The notes beneath the pieces were generated by a model. It was not told where the DNA came from and made no database searches. It worked only from the letters and a program-made list of their open reading frames with translations. A DNA stretch of 64,000 bases from Yamagishiella unicocca. Its lineage: Eukaryota > Chlorophyta > Chlorophyceae > Chlamydomonadales > Volvocaceae. Below, in pieces: positions 1 through 12,100 of this stretch. A program made the translations under genes and the position numbers. The stretch spans positions 248,001-312,000 of the forward strand of contig BDSL01000076.1 in NCBI GenBank assembly GCA_003116995.1, given 5' to 3'. Within the stretch, counting starts at the first letter, position 1; each line of letters begins with the position of its first letter.

Positions 1-501
1 ATCATGGCAATTTGACCCAGCCATCAGGAGGTGTGGAGGAGGAGGAAGGAGGACGTCGTTTGAAAGTGTTTGAACACGAAAGGCCAAAGCTATATTGGAT
101 ACCATTCAAGTTGTCCGTAAGGAAGTTTGAGCAACATATGCATATTTACGAGGGTATGTAGGCGCAAGTATAGAAGATCTATGCGAGAAGCGGCAAAGGC
201 TTTCGTAGCCGTACAGATCGCGCACCAGAGTACGATGCGGCGTGCACCTAAATAAGAAAAATACCAGCCATTTTACACGTACATAGGGCACCATCAGCCC
301 ATTGTAAACCGGATGATGGACAAATACCGTAGCTTACATGCTTACACCGCTGCCACCACTGACGCGTACAGGCGGACGACGGCGGACGTGTACTCGCTCA
401 ATCAGGACAAGGAGTAGGCATATTCTTTCCTCACACACGCAGGCAGCTACACACAGCTTCTGTTCCCTCTACAACATACCGTGGATCGCGTACAGGTTTG
501 T

Positions 502-1272
502 TTAAAATTCGGATAGGACAGCTGACAGATCGCACCTGTGCAACCGAAATTTCCACTCGTCCAGCCCGATGAGGTGCATCATCAGGTCGCCGGGTCGAGA
601 CCGCACATCCTCATCCTCGGGAGCGCACCTCAGACCCAGAAGCGCGCAGCCGTACTCGGGAAACCAAGACAACCAGGATGAGCTCAGGGCCGTTGCTGCC
701 GCTGAGAGGGCCCGCACGTCGTCGCCCGCCAGCCCTGCCGCCCAGATGCGAGCAACACCGCCAGCGTCGTCACCATCTCGCCCTGTTGTACCGCCCTGCT
801 GTCAGGGAACAGCCAGCGTACGTACATAGGGCATAGGGCATATGTACGTGAATGGGCCACAGCGCGCGATTAGTTGGTGCTTCGGTAGCTGGTATATATA
901 TATTCAGTGCGGGGGATCGGGGCGCTGGGCATGATCGATGGAACACGGTGCGTGGCGGCTGGTGTTGCGCGCATAGAGCCCAGAGCAAATGAACAAAGGC
1001 CAACCGATCGATTAGGGCATCCGCCGACAACCCACGGATGACGCCTAGTCGGCAGCTTCGTCCGTGTCATTACTGGCGGGCCCCCCTTCCACGTGCCGCC
1101 GCACCTGCCGTAACGCCTGCTTGGTGAACCGCTGGAACAAAGCGCAAAAGGCGCTCACATGCCCAAAGGCCTGCAGCTGGCTGGCCGGCGCGTGTGCGAA
1201 GCCGTACAGGCTGGTCAGGAGCGCCTCCTGCTCGCACCAGGAAGCTGTGCAGGCGTCAACCGCCGCTGCCAT
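502..1272 (-). CDS. Unknown small protein, two exons (about 154 aa)
   Basis: I do not recognise the product. The model joins 1272-1105 to 798-502. The donor is CAG|GTGCGG at 1105/1104, the acceptor CTGACAG|CAG at 799/798, both phase 0, and the stop is TAA at 502-504. The start ATG at 1272 is followed by GCAGCG, giving MAAAVDACT, a context common in algal genes. Codons in both exons end mostly in G or C. The protein is Ala/Leu-rich and helical-looking in its first half (residues 10-56). Its C-terminal half has a Trp-rich, acidic stretch (SWLSWFPEYG, then PEDEDVRS). There is no signal peptide and no obvious membrane helix. An alternative is that 1272-1105 is an internal exon entered at TGCACAG|CTTCC (about 1250) and that the gene continues to the right. 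I found no upstream exon. Confidence 0.42.
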
Positions 1273-1315
1273 GAAACGAGCCGCGACGTTAGGGTTTGGT
1301 CGTCGAGGGCGCAAC

Positions 1316-2770
1316 GACGAGGTATGTTGCCCTTTGACAGGATTGCGTTCAAGATTGCTCAGATACTAAGAGGCACAGCATGCCGCTTTGGCGACGCAGC
1401 GGCGCATTCCGCGGCGCGGCTACGGCTGTTGCGCAAGTGCTTTCGCGAGTAACTAACAGCGAGCGAACGAAGGAGCAGCATCAACGGGAGTTCCGTAACG
1501 GGAGATATAAAACAGATTTAGTAGGAGAGGGCAAGTCATGGCGCCGAGGGGACGGTGGATGTTTGAGCTACCGAGAAAGGACCCGTGTCGCCCGTGGCCC
1601 ACCCGTGACCGACGGACCCATGACCCGAGGACCTGTCGAGCTATCAGCAACAACCTTTATAACGAACCATTTTAGTACACACGCGCTGACCCATGAAGGA
1701 TGGCGGCCTTTCAAACACTAACAACGCTGCTAACGCTGTTTGTCAACGAACAAGATGGACTATTTTGTATGATAACATGCGCTAGAAGCCATGTGAGCCA
1801 TGGACAGACGTCTGTATGCGGCGCCATCCGCAAGGAACACCTACGAAGGCTAAACTTCTCAATCCGGCATCAAATCTTAATAGGGCAAAGTAGGCTACAA
1901 GAGGAACGACGAGTTCGTCCAACAGCATGTCCTTGCGTTCGGTTTCCCGTAAATCCGACAAGACCGATGGTACCAAAGGCCAAAGAATGCCGCACCTCTG
2001 TGAGGGGAAGTTCTAAGGGCGCGAGGGGTCTGCCTGACTCAGCCGGGCGAGAGATGCCTCCGTGCAAGCCAGGAGGCGGAGATGGGTAGAGAAACCATTG
2101 CCAAGGGTCAAGTTGTTGTGTACCCCTCTTCATTGCTAAGTTTGTGAAGCTGCCTAACCACAAACCAATAATCGAAGCGAGCTAGCACGCTTCTCACTGT
2201 CCGCCATGAACTTTCAGGCGGCGACGAGACCGCAAAGCTGTGAGGATGGAAATGGCTGGGCAGAGAACAGCAAACACACCGCGGTACTCGGCACATAAGC
2301 CGCAGATGCATGTTTTCCCTAGTTTTCATTGATTGTCCTTTGTCTACGGGGTTTTGTTGGACAGCACTGGACAGCAGGGGGAGAGCGACGGGCACGTTTG
2401 GCCCGTTATCGAGGCTACCTTCGCGCACGTGTCCTTAACAAGCTGCATTAGGCCACAACTCACCGCGTTTTATTTATTAGAACATCAATTTCATTTTGGG
2501 TTGATCGTGGCTCCAGAACCAAACGGTTGAAAGGAAGCGGAAGTGATCACCACTGACGCACTTCACAGCGTATGCACTCAAAATTATATTAATATAAATT
2601 AAATTACATAGTTGATATGCCAGGTGAAGCCAATTGGTGCGGGGAAGATCTGGGAAGACGCACAGGCACTTCATACTCTTACGAGTGACTGCACCGGCCT
2701 AAGCATTCAGTTACCCAGGGTAAATCATTCTGCTCCTGCATATTTAGATGCGCCATAGTTCCTTGGCTTT
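1316..2770. other. Intergenic, no gene supported
   Basis: Short open frames exist on both strands, but none has paired splice sites, biased third codon positions or a recognisable domain. The interval probably holds the 5' flanks of the diverging genes on either side. No clear TATA box or repeat was seen. Confidence 0.4.
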
Positions 2771-2842
2771 TCATTGTCAAGCACGGCTAACGGGCTTGAG
2801 AGGCTGCGGGCGGCACGCAACGCAGACGAAATCGCAGCTTCC

Positions 2843-5800
2843 ATGAAAACAGATTGTTGTCCCCATGAGAAACGCTCATCATCAAGCTTGTCCGCAGTAC
2901 CGGTGGTTGAACCCAGCTGCGGAAGCGACGTTGACGCAGCTGAGCTCGCCGTTTTGCCAGATGCCGTTGCCCTGGAGACGACCGGTCACTCAACGCGCCC
3001 GCGCCGTGCTTCAAGCTGCTCACTTACAGGCAAGAGATTCATCGGGTCAAGCGCAGCTTTAGGATGGGAAACTCTTTTGATCTGTAACGCTGAACCTGCT
3101 TCCCTTCGGCTGCCACGGCAGTCTTCCGCCCTTCGACCCAACCCCACCTCGCAAGACCATCATGTAACCAAGCTGTTTTCTATTGCATCGATCTTAAATG
3201 CATCACGTCCTTGTTGCTATCGCGCCCCAGGATCCCAGACAGACGCCGACAGCGACGAAGTCTGTCTGCCGCTTCGGCAGCAGCCGGTCAACATGCCTTT
3301 CCCTCAAGACTCACTCGAAGGCGACGACGTCAGCGGCCCTCACGATGCCGGTTCCAGCAGCGACGGCGACGGGAGCTGCGGAGACAGCGGCACTGGCCAC
3401 TGGGCTTCCCTGGCGGACAGCGTGTTGCTGCAACTGGAGGAGGAGAAGGCGCGCCTTCCTTCCATTGATCAGGGCATGACTGCCCTGGTGGAGCGCGTCA
3501 CTGCCTGCCCCCCTTCGCGTTACATATCGGCCCAAGTGAGTGCTCATAATGCCAGGAAATCCGGTAACTCACGATACACCTGGGTACCTGGGTCTGGGCC
3601 CAACTGGAACAGCTACTACTACCTGGGTACCCCCGATTGAGCCCCAGTCCCTGACCCTAGGTGCCATCCTTATTGCCGGAATGTGCGCAGGAAAGCATCT
3701 CGAAGACGCTTAGGCGCCGCAGTCCCTCGCTGAACCTCACCCGCGCAGCGGTGTCGGTGATGCCACTGTACGGCCGCCCCCAACCGCCTGCCGCGGACTC
3801 GCAGTCGTACAGCCACGCGGCAACGACACGCATCCCGCAGCAGCCCTGCGACACGGGCTCGGAGCCCACCTCGCGCTGTTCGGTTGAGGGCCCATTGCAG
3901 CAGCAGCCGGCGCCGCCGTTGCAGCAACAGGTGGGTGAGCGGGTGGGTGGGTAGGTGTTGCGCGGATGGGGGACGTGGGCGGGTGGAGAGGGTGGTGGTG
4001 GTCGAGGATTGGATGGGTTAGCGGCTGTGATACTGTGGTCTGACGGAAGGGTGCACTGTGGAGATTTAAGGGTTTAGGGGGGATGGAAGTAAGGGGCCTG
4101 CGGCAAGTAGGTGCGCTGTAGGTTGCGAGCTACGGCGCGCAAGATAAGAGGAGAGATTCTAATAGATACCGAGGTCCCGCAGCCAACCGCAGTCTAGGCT
4201 GGTGCGGCACGGAGGGGTGGGTGCATTCGGCTCTTCGCGCGTGCGTTCGCAGCTACATAACAACCAACCAAACCTGCCTCGCCGCTGCACGCCACATTAG
4301 GACGTACAGGAGCTGGACTCGAGCGTAGACGACAAGTTCTACGAGACGTTCCGCTGGGTAAGTGGCCTAGGTCTGCTGCTGCCGACCCCTCCCCACATAG
4401 CGACGTCTGTTTTAAACGGTTTTTTCCGGGCATCCACGGGTCTTCCTCGAACCTCACATACGGTAGCGACACGGGTTTTCCTTGCACCTCCCTGCCTACC
4501 CCCCGCCCAACCCACTCCACCACCACCCCACGCTACGCAGCGGCCAGCCAGGCGCGCCACCGTCCAGCGGAGGGTGGACGCGGTTCAGGTGGAGGAGCCG
4601 TTGTGGAAGACTGGAGACTGGATGGCGGAGCAGGAGGCTGCGGAAGCGGTACGTAGGGCCGGCCGGGGCGGGCTTCTCATCGCTGGCCTTCGCTATTTAT
4701 TCTCATCGCCGGCCTTTGCTGTTTATTCAGTTGGCTAGGAGGGAAAGCGCGGGAGCAATCGATTAACTAGAGGCCAGCGAAGCCTCGTTACGTGACAAGA
4801 CTTTAACTTTTAATGCGCCTCACGCCGCCCGGCGCCGGAAATTTGCCTGATGACTGCTGTGACACGTGGCTCCTGCCGTACATCCGTACACGCAGGCGGC
4901 CCGCGAGGCGCTCAAGGCCCGCGTCCGCAAGTGCGCTATTGTGTGGGACAGGCTCTACCGCTCCAAGAGCAACCGCGACAACGGCAGCAGCGCCAAAGCG
5001 AGCGGGGTCAGCACATCGGCGGCGGCCCCATTGAGAAGCTCAAGCGTCGTGAAGCGATCGTCCGTCTTTTCCTCCCCGTACACAGGGCCCTCCTCTTCCG
5101 CCTCCTCGCCTGCCCTGGGCCTGACCCCGCGTCCGCCCTCATCCGCACCTTCTAACAGTCCGCGGCAGCGGCTGGGAGGGGCGGGCGGGGCCGGCTACGG
5201 GAGGGGCCGACCCGCGGGTCGCAGTGGCAGCCAGCAGCAGCCTAGCCCACCGCTGACCGCTTGGCCTCCTAAGATGCGGCGGGGCGCCAGCTACGGCACT
5301 CGCGGAGCCGCCGCTGCCACGGCCGCCTGTGCGCTAAGCGGGAGCGAGGCAGAGGCTTCCGTACCTGTACGACAAAACGAGCAGCAGATGCTGCTGCAGA
5401 AACAGCAGCGGCAGCCGAAATACAGGTTGGATCGTATTTCAGCGGACGTTGGGCAGCAGCGCAGGGCAGGCGGCGGCAGCGGCGCCGCCGGAACCACTGC
5501 CTCACGGCGGCCCCAGCGCCGCCTGGCTGAGAGTCGCGGCAGCCTCCTGAGGTCAAGGGGGAGTGGCGGCAATGCAAAGCCCTCTAAGCCGGAATGCGAC
5601 GCGGGCAGCGGCGACCCGGTCGCTACGGCGGAGGTGCAGAGGAGAATCAGCCCGTCTTCCGCCGCCACGCAGGGCAGCGGCGGCGGCGGCGACAACCACG
5701 GTACGGCTGTCAGCGGCGTGGCCGCCGCCGACTATGACGTCGTCGTGCAGGCGGCGGGCTTGGGGGGCCTGGCGGATGAGCAGAGCGGGGTGGCGGGACC

Positions 5801-7821
5801 GGAAAGCGGCGTCGCAGCTGGTTTCGGAGAGCATGATGAGTGGAATTCCGTGTTCCAGGTGCGTTGATGGCCTGGCGGTGGTGCTGTCTGGTGGGGGGGA
5901 GGCAGGGCTGCTGCCTTGTGGGGGGGAGGCAGGGCTGCTGTCTGGTGGGGAGGAGGCAGGGCTGCTGCCTTGTGGGGGGGAGGCAGGGCTGCTGCCTTGT
6001 GGGGAGGTGGCAGGGCTGCCGTCTGCTGTGCTTAGGCTTAGCTGACCCTGCGTTGCTTGCTGCTGGTGGGTCAACCTGCCACACACCCTGAGGCCCACTC
6101 CCTCCCCGGCTTCGTGTACCACGTGTATCGTATCATCGAGCCACCCATGCTGCCATGCTGGGCCCCCTGTGCCGTACTTACGTAGGGCCCGGCCAGCAGC
6201 TGGCTCCACGGAATCAGGTCCATGCTGCAAGACATCCAGGTGGGGGGCTTGCGGGCAGGAATAGCGGTTTGTGGCGGTTGTCCGTTTGCGGTTGTCCGTT
6301 AGCCCGTGTGTTCACAGGTAGCCCTAGTGGTATGTACCGTTGTAGGTCGCACGAAAGGATTCGGTGGTTTGATTGGGGCTGGAGTTTCAAGTTTAGAACG
6401 GCGGCATCCTGTTACTTAACCCTGCGCTGACGGCCCGGGCCGTGCTAAGTCGCCACCGCCTGCTCTCCCTCTGGGACACGTAGGCCGCCAACGCCCGGAT
6501 CAGCCCGTACTTGTCGTCGTACACCGCGGACCGAACGGTCCGGGCCAGCCGCTCGAGCTCCTCCCTGCTGTCGCCGGGCAGCCCGCCGGGGGGCCGCAAG
6601 TCGCTGCTGGCGGCGCTGAGCCCCAGAACCAGCAGGGGCGGTGGTCGCAGCCGCGCCACCAGCGCCACGGGTCGTGGTCCGCAGGGGCGGGTCGCGGAGG
6701 CTGAGGCCAGCGGCGGCGCCCCCGCCAGCGGCGACGGCGGCGGCAGCCGCCGTGCCAGTTTTTCCGCGCACAAGGTGCACGCCTCAGCCCCCGTCTCGCC
6801 GACTGCCGCCTCTCGTCCCATGTACGGTACCGTCGGCGCGCCGCCGGCGGCGGCAGCATCGCACCACTACGCTGACGCGGCGGGTGCCTGCACGTCCAGT
6901 CAGACGTCGCACAACGGCCTGGAGCTGCAGCCCCTGCATCGCCATGTCATGTGGTCGACCCAGCAGCAGACCCAGCAGCCGCCATCGCCGCCACCACCGC
7001 CATCACCGCTGCCGCCGTCGCCTCAGCAGCAGCAGCAGCAGCAGCAGCGGAGCAGCGTGCCGGCTTCCCGGCAGCAGGAGCTCGGCGCTCTCCTCCAAGG
7101 CCGCGGCAGTCGGGCAGTATCGCCGTCCTCGGCCGTCCGCTCCGCCCGCACCTACAGCGGCTGTGGCGGCGCCGTCAGTGACAGCGACAGTGACAGCGAC
7201 GGTGGCGGCGGCGGCGGCTACAGGGAAGGCTGCTGGATCAGCAGCGCCGGCGGCGGCGGCGGCGGCAACGGCGGTGGCAACACCAGGTCAGCCGTGCCGC
7301 TGTCATTGCTGCCGCCCATAGCGACACGGCCCGGAAGCGCACGCGGCAGTTGCACTGGCGAGGGGGCCCCCGGCGATGGCGGCAGCAGCCTTCGCGTTGG
7401 AGCCGCCATGGGAGTTGTTGGTGGGGTGCTGTGCGGGCCCGGGCTCGCCCGGCACGAACCCCTAGCCGCACTCAGCTGCGATGGCACGACCCGGCCCGCC
7501 AGCCCGTTACTAACCGCCTCCGGCGCCGCCTCCGGCGCCGCCATTTGGTCCACAAGCGACGGCACGAGGCCGCGCAGCCGCAGGCATCCCTTCGCGAGGA
7601 GCTACGACGGCTCCGCCCGTCCCGCCAGTCCAAGTAATGCCGTCGTGGCAGCTCCGACCCTCCCGGTGTGTCCGCCGCCCAGTAGCGCCGAGGCCGCGCG
7701 CCGTAGCAGCCGCAACGCCGTCCCCTCCTGGAGCCATGATGGCAGCGCCCGCGGCCGTACCGTGATGACGAACCGCTGGACGCCCGCGGCGGCCTCCCTG
7801 CCGGCGGACTCCAGCTACTAG
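2843..7821 (+). CDS. Large low-complexity protein of unknown function, seven exons (about 1,147 aa)
   Basis: The family is not recognised. Exons are 2843-3535, 3691-3930, 4310-4357, 4541-4648, 4896-5858, 6186-6239 and 6484-7821. All junctions are phase 0 with GT donors and CAG or TAG acceptors, and the stop is TAG at 7819-7821. The frame is open upstream to 2774 without an ATG, so 2843 is the first in-frame ATG and an upstream coding exon is possible. The ordered part is small: a Glu/Lys-rich helix near residue 205 (QLEEEKARLP) and a helical block over exons 3-5 (DSSVDDKFYETF, then WKTGDWMAEQEAAEA, then AREALKARVRKCA). The rest is Ser/Ala/Gly/Arg-rich and disordered. It includes an eight-Gln tract at 7024-7047, a Pro-rich run just before it, and alternating Ser-Asp codons at 7180-7200. 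A scaffold or cytoskeletal role is conceivable but not shown. Confidence 0.6.
5890..6020. repeat. 27-bp minisatellite, about 5 copies, in an intron
   Basis: The core GGCAGGGCTGCTG recurs at 5901, 5928, 5955, 5982 and (ending CC) 6009, an exact 27-bp period. The array lies in the intron between exons 5 and 6 of the gene at 2843-7821. Because 27 is a multiple of three, it produces long spurious open frames on both strands. Confidence 0.85.
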
Positions 7822-7861
7822 CTAGACAGCTAGCTAGTTGGGCGCCAACGTAAACGGGCCA

Positions 7862-7880
7862 GATAGATAGATAGATAGAC
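7862..7880. repeat. (ATAG)n microsatellite in a 3' UTR
   Basis: A run of tandem ATAG units lies 40 bases past the stop codon of the gene ending at 7821, in its likely 3' untranslated region. Confidence 0.8.
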
Positions 7881-8244
7881 AGGCCGGGGATGTTGGTCTT
7901 TGTGCGTAGGCTGTGAATAAGTTTGTCTCTGGACACCAGAGGAGTTACATGCATTCGCCTCTCTGCTATTGTGCGCCACAACAAAGTCACTGAAACGGTG
8001 GGGCGGCGCGTTGGGAGAGCCAAGCGGCTGTCGGGGCAACCGAAACGGGGAAACCCTCCAGGTAGTAAAACAGCATGCTCGCCAGGGATTAAGAGCTCGC
8101 TGCTTTACGCAAAGGTCAGGATATCATCAACCCCTGATCTGTCGGTGCCGCCGTGATGCACCAGACGCTTTAATATCACGTATTCTTACCTAGCCATTTT
8201 TTGTTGCTCCTAACATGTCCTAACTCCACGTCGACTCTTCGGCG

Positions 8245-8249
8245 TGTAA
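8245..8249 (+). terminator. TGTAA polyadenylation motif
   Basis: TGTAA is the usual polyadenylation signal of chlamydomonad nuclear genes. This copy is 424 bases past the stop at 7821, a normal 3' UTR length for these algae, and is the first copy I see downstream. The assignment rests on position and motif only. Confidence 0.5.
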
Positions 8250-8269
8250 TCACCCTGCGCTATGTCGTG

Positions 8270-9100
8270 TCCTGCGGCAGCTGCTCATTGACGGGTCGCG
8301 GATGATGTGGCTGTGGTCGAGAAGTCGCCGGGGTATGCTGTCAGCCTGCGATGCCCGTGTGCTGGCTTCGGTCGCACGCGAGCGGCCGCCAGGCACACCT
8401 ACTGCGACGATCGTGATTTATTTCTAGCTTAATATTTTTTTCAAAGGTAATAATATGCGGTGCCTCTGCTGCTGATGTTGGTGTTGGCGCCTGATTAGCA
8501 GCTTCCGTCTTTTTCAGCCCGACGAATGACGACGGTGCATGTCGGCGGCCTATGTACGGCAGCGTCAGTCGCTGCTGCTGGCCTTGCCGTTTTCTTTGTT
8601 ACTACTTTTCTACAACCGGCCGACCCAGCGACCGGATCGTGTGGTCGGGTTGCAAACCGAATGCCGGGCTTTCTTTAACTCCGACCACAGCATTCTCGGG
8701 CTGCCCGCACACGCGGCGCCGCACAGTCCCACGCACACAGCAGCAGATGTTCCACTGCCGCCCCAAACTGCACGCTTCCGCCTCCTCCCGCCGAATGGCT
8801 ACAGCCCCCGCAAGAGGTGTCGTTGCCCCGAAACCAACGCCGCGACTTGCACCCCGCGCCCAGCGTACGTTGGTTACGGCATACAACCGGACAGCATCGG
8901 TGGCCATGTTGCTGCCGGCCTCCGTAGTCTTACCGCACCCGCCGCAGCCCAATCCAGCCCACCATCGGGCAGCTTGCACGCCCTGCCGCGTCCCGCCGCC
9001 ATGCCTGCCGGTCATCCTGCCCTCCTCTCCCTTGCCTCCAGCTACTGCCCCTCGTGCTACTGCCACCTCAGCTACTGCCCCCCCTCGCGCTACTGCCAAC
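8270..9100. other. Convergent 3' flank between two genes
   Basis: This stretch separates two convergent genes and probably contains the 3' UTR of the minus-strand gene ending at 9101. A plus-strand frame opens with ATG at 8539 and another runs to 9706. Both overlap the antisense of a well-supported Ser-rich exon and lack splice signals, so I do not call them. Confidence 0.4.
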
Positions 9101-12100
9101 TCAGCTACTGCCGGATTGCGGCCGCTCAGGTTGCGCCTGCTGCTTCGACGCCGCCGCCGCCGGCTTCGTAGGCTCCGGAACCATCCAGTCCAACATCGCC
9201 AGAGCGCGCTCCAAGTTGCCGCCGCCGCCGGCACCGCCGCTGCTACGTCCTTGGACGCCGCTGCTGCTGCTGCTGCTGCTGCTGCTACTACCGGTGGGGG
9301 ACGGGTCGCTGTGGGAGCCCTGTGCCGCCCCGCCCGCCGCCAGCCCCGTCCCCGCCAGCCCGTGCGCCGCCGACTCCGTTGCATGGGGGGCGCCGTGGCT
9401 GCCACCGCTGCTAGGACTGTTGTCGCTGGCGGTTGTGGTGGTTACGACAGTTGTGCTACTGTTGGAAACGTGCGCCGGCTTGCCGGAGGCCCCTACATTG
9501 CTGGCGTCCGCCCAAGCGGATACCGGCGAGCCGTTGCTGCTGCTACTGCTGCTGCTAGCGTTGTTGTTGCTGCTGCTACTGCTGCTGCTAGAGTTGTTGC
9601 TGCTGCTGGTTGCGCTGGTGTCGTCAGCAGCGGAGGGTTCTCCCACCATGCCGTCGAGCCGAACCGCCGTGGCCTGAGTAGGGGGCAGGTGGCACCGGGA
9701 GTTTAGGAGGGTGGACCCAATAGTTTTGTGATCCGGTTAGATGCGCGCGATTGGTGATCCAACAGGCGTGGTTGCGACCTTCACGGCTATGCTGTCGCGC
9801 CCTCCCCAGCCACACAAGCGAAAGGAACTGCCCGGCGGCTGATGGCTAGGCGAACGATAACTAGAACCCCAAGCGGTTTCGACCTAAACCAAGTCCTCCC
9901 GCATGCAATTCCATACGAGTGTACCAAATGTTTCCTAATGGGTTTCACTTTTCAGTGCCGACCTCCTGGTTTCGTTTCATATCCCTCTGCAAGGGCCCTC
10001 TTCCCCTTCCGCCATCCGTCCCGCGTCCCCGCTACAGCAGCCCCTCCCCAGCACCTTGGGAAGCTTGTCCTTGTACTTGCTGGCAATGCGCTGCATCTGC
10101 GCATTGTAGGCTCGCAGCTCCTGAGCCAGAGCCGCACTCCGCTGTGAGGTGGCGAGGGCGGGGAGGGTGCCGGGTTGGTTAAGAGCCGGAGGTGGGTTGC
10201 TGGGCAGCAGTAGCGGTCGCAAAAATCAGCACGGCGCGCCGGCTGTGCGCACCCGTGTGTTCTCCCCCTTTCCAGTTGTCACCACGCTCCCTCGCCCCCT
10301 TTCTCTCTCACCTCCCGCATGCGCCTCATTCCTCTCCGCTGCATCGCGCTGACGATGAGCTGGTTCGCCAGCGCCGCTCCGAAGGAAGCCGCCAGGTTGC
10401 CGCCCGTGGCAATGAAGATGCCGTTGATCAGCACCACCTGCGGTTTTGATTGTGTACAAAAAAGGGGTAGGGTCAGGGGATATATCCGCGAATCCGCGGC
10501 CGACAAACCAAGGGCGATGAGGATTGAGGATGGTGTGGTGGGGGGATATGCGGATGCGCCGGCCAGGAGGGGTTGCGGCCAGTGCCGCGAGTGGTGGGAG
10601 AACGGACGTGCGGACGCAGGGGACAGACTAGGCGAGGGGCGGGAAGGCGATGGTGGGTCAGCGCGCGGGTGATTGGTTCACTGGCAGGGGCGGCAACGCG
10701 CCTACGCGGGGGCGTTTAAACTGATTATACTGCAGCACATCGCAGCGCGCCGTTGGCTCGTCCAACGGTTTTCTCGCCACCCCAACCAACTCGCGACTCC
10801 CTCGGCGCCGCACCTGCACCGCGTCCCTCGCCGCCTGTATGGCTGCCGCCCGCTGCATCACCGCCCCTGCACTGGCCGCACCCACGCTTGGCGCCCCCGC
10901 CCCGAACAGCAGCTGGGCAGCATTCCGGGCCCCATCGTTGCCGCCCGCCTTGCCGCCGGTGCCGCCCGCCTTGCCGCCGGTGCTGCCGGCTGGTGGGAAG
11001 GGCAGGGAAGGGGCGGTGGGAGGGGGGTCGCAGATAGTCCGGAACACTCTGCCCGTCCTGTCTTTAGAGACAAAAGAGCCAGTGTTGTGGGGAGAACAGC
11101 CCGGCTAAATACGGACAATGCGCTGGTCCAAAATGATGTGTTTCGTACATCCACGTGCTCAGTTACACAGTACCGGTAGTACGAGCAATTCAAAAACTGC
11201 ACATGGAGGGGGATGGGCCGCGACCACGCCCAGGCTCACCGTTGCCGCTACCGTTACCGTTGGCCGCCCGAGTTGAGGCCGCCACGCCCATGAGCATCTC
11301 CAACCGCTGCGCCGCCCTGCGCGACCGCGACAGCACCGACCACACCACGAAGGTCGCGGTGGCGGCGGCGACGGCGCACTCGCAGACGCCGTACACGCCC
11401 AGCGTCGTGACGGCCTGGTGGGCTTCGGGGCCCCAGCCCAGCGCCGCCGCCGCCGCCGGCAGCTGATACGTGATGACCTCCTCCAGGCCGCCCTCATACA
11501 CGCGGTCCTGTTCAGGGTACAACCGTCAGCGGCAGTCGGCAGTTGGCAGTTGGCATTGGCGGGCTTGCGGCCGCTGCGCGCAGAGGTGGTCCTTTCAGCG
11601 GCGGCCGTTTCCTCCCCGGCCCCCCAAAAACTAAAACCGGCGCTTTTCTGTGAACCCCCTGAGACTAAAAAACGTATAATGGGGCCTTACGTCGCGTAAA
11701 CTGGTTTCGTCGCTACCCGCCAAAGCGCCACCGAACAACAACTGTGCCACATCGAACCGCACCCAACCTCCAGGGCCGGTCTGCTCTGGCCCGGCCGCCC
11801 CGGCCGCAGGGCCCCTCCCGAACCCAGCTTGAAATGCTCCCTTTTCCACTTGTGGCGATCTAGAGGCATCCCAGCGTCCCCCACCCCAGGATTCGCTTTT
11901 GCACACACGCACACACACACACACACACACACACCGGGTTATGATTATTTTTTCAAACACCCCCCTCCTCCCAGAGAGACACGCGCGCGCACCTCCAGCC
12001 AGCTGGCCAGCCATGTCAGCGCGACTCCACGGTACAGCATCTCCCCCGCCGCCGTGTCCACCACAGTCACCGCCGCCTCGGCCGGCGGGCTCAGCCGCGC

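Noticed and set aside
5291..6230. Long minus-strand frames opposite the 4896-5858 exon
   Set aside because: They are shadows of GC-rich coding sequence and of the 27-bp array. They have no splice sites or domain.
8539..9706. Plus-strand frames of 210 and 384 codons
   Set aside because: They are antisense to the Ser/Asn-rich last exon (9673-9101) of a ten-exon gene with consistent phases. Their length comes from CAG/GCT repeats without stops.
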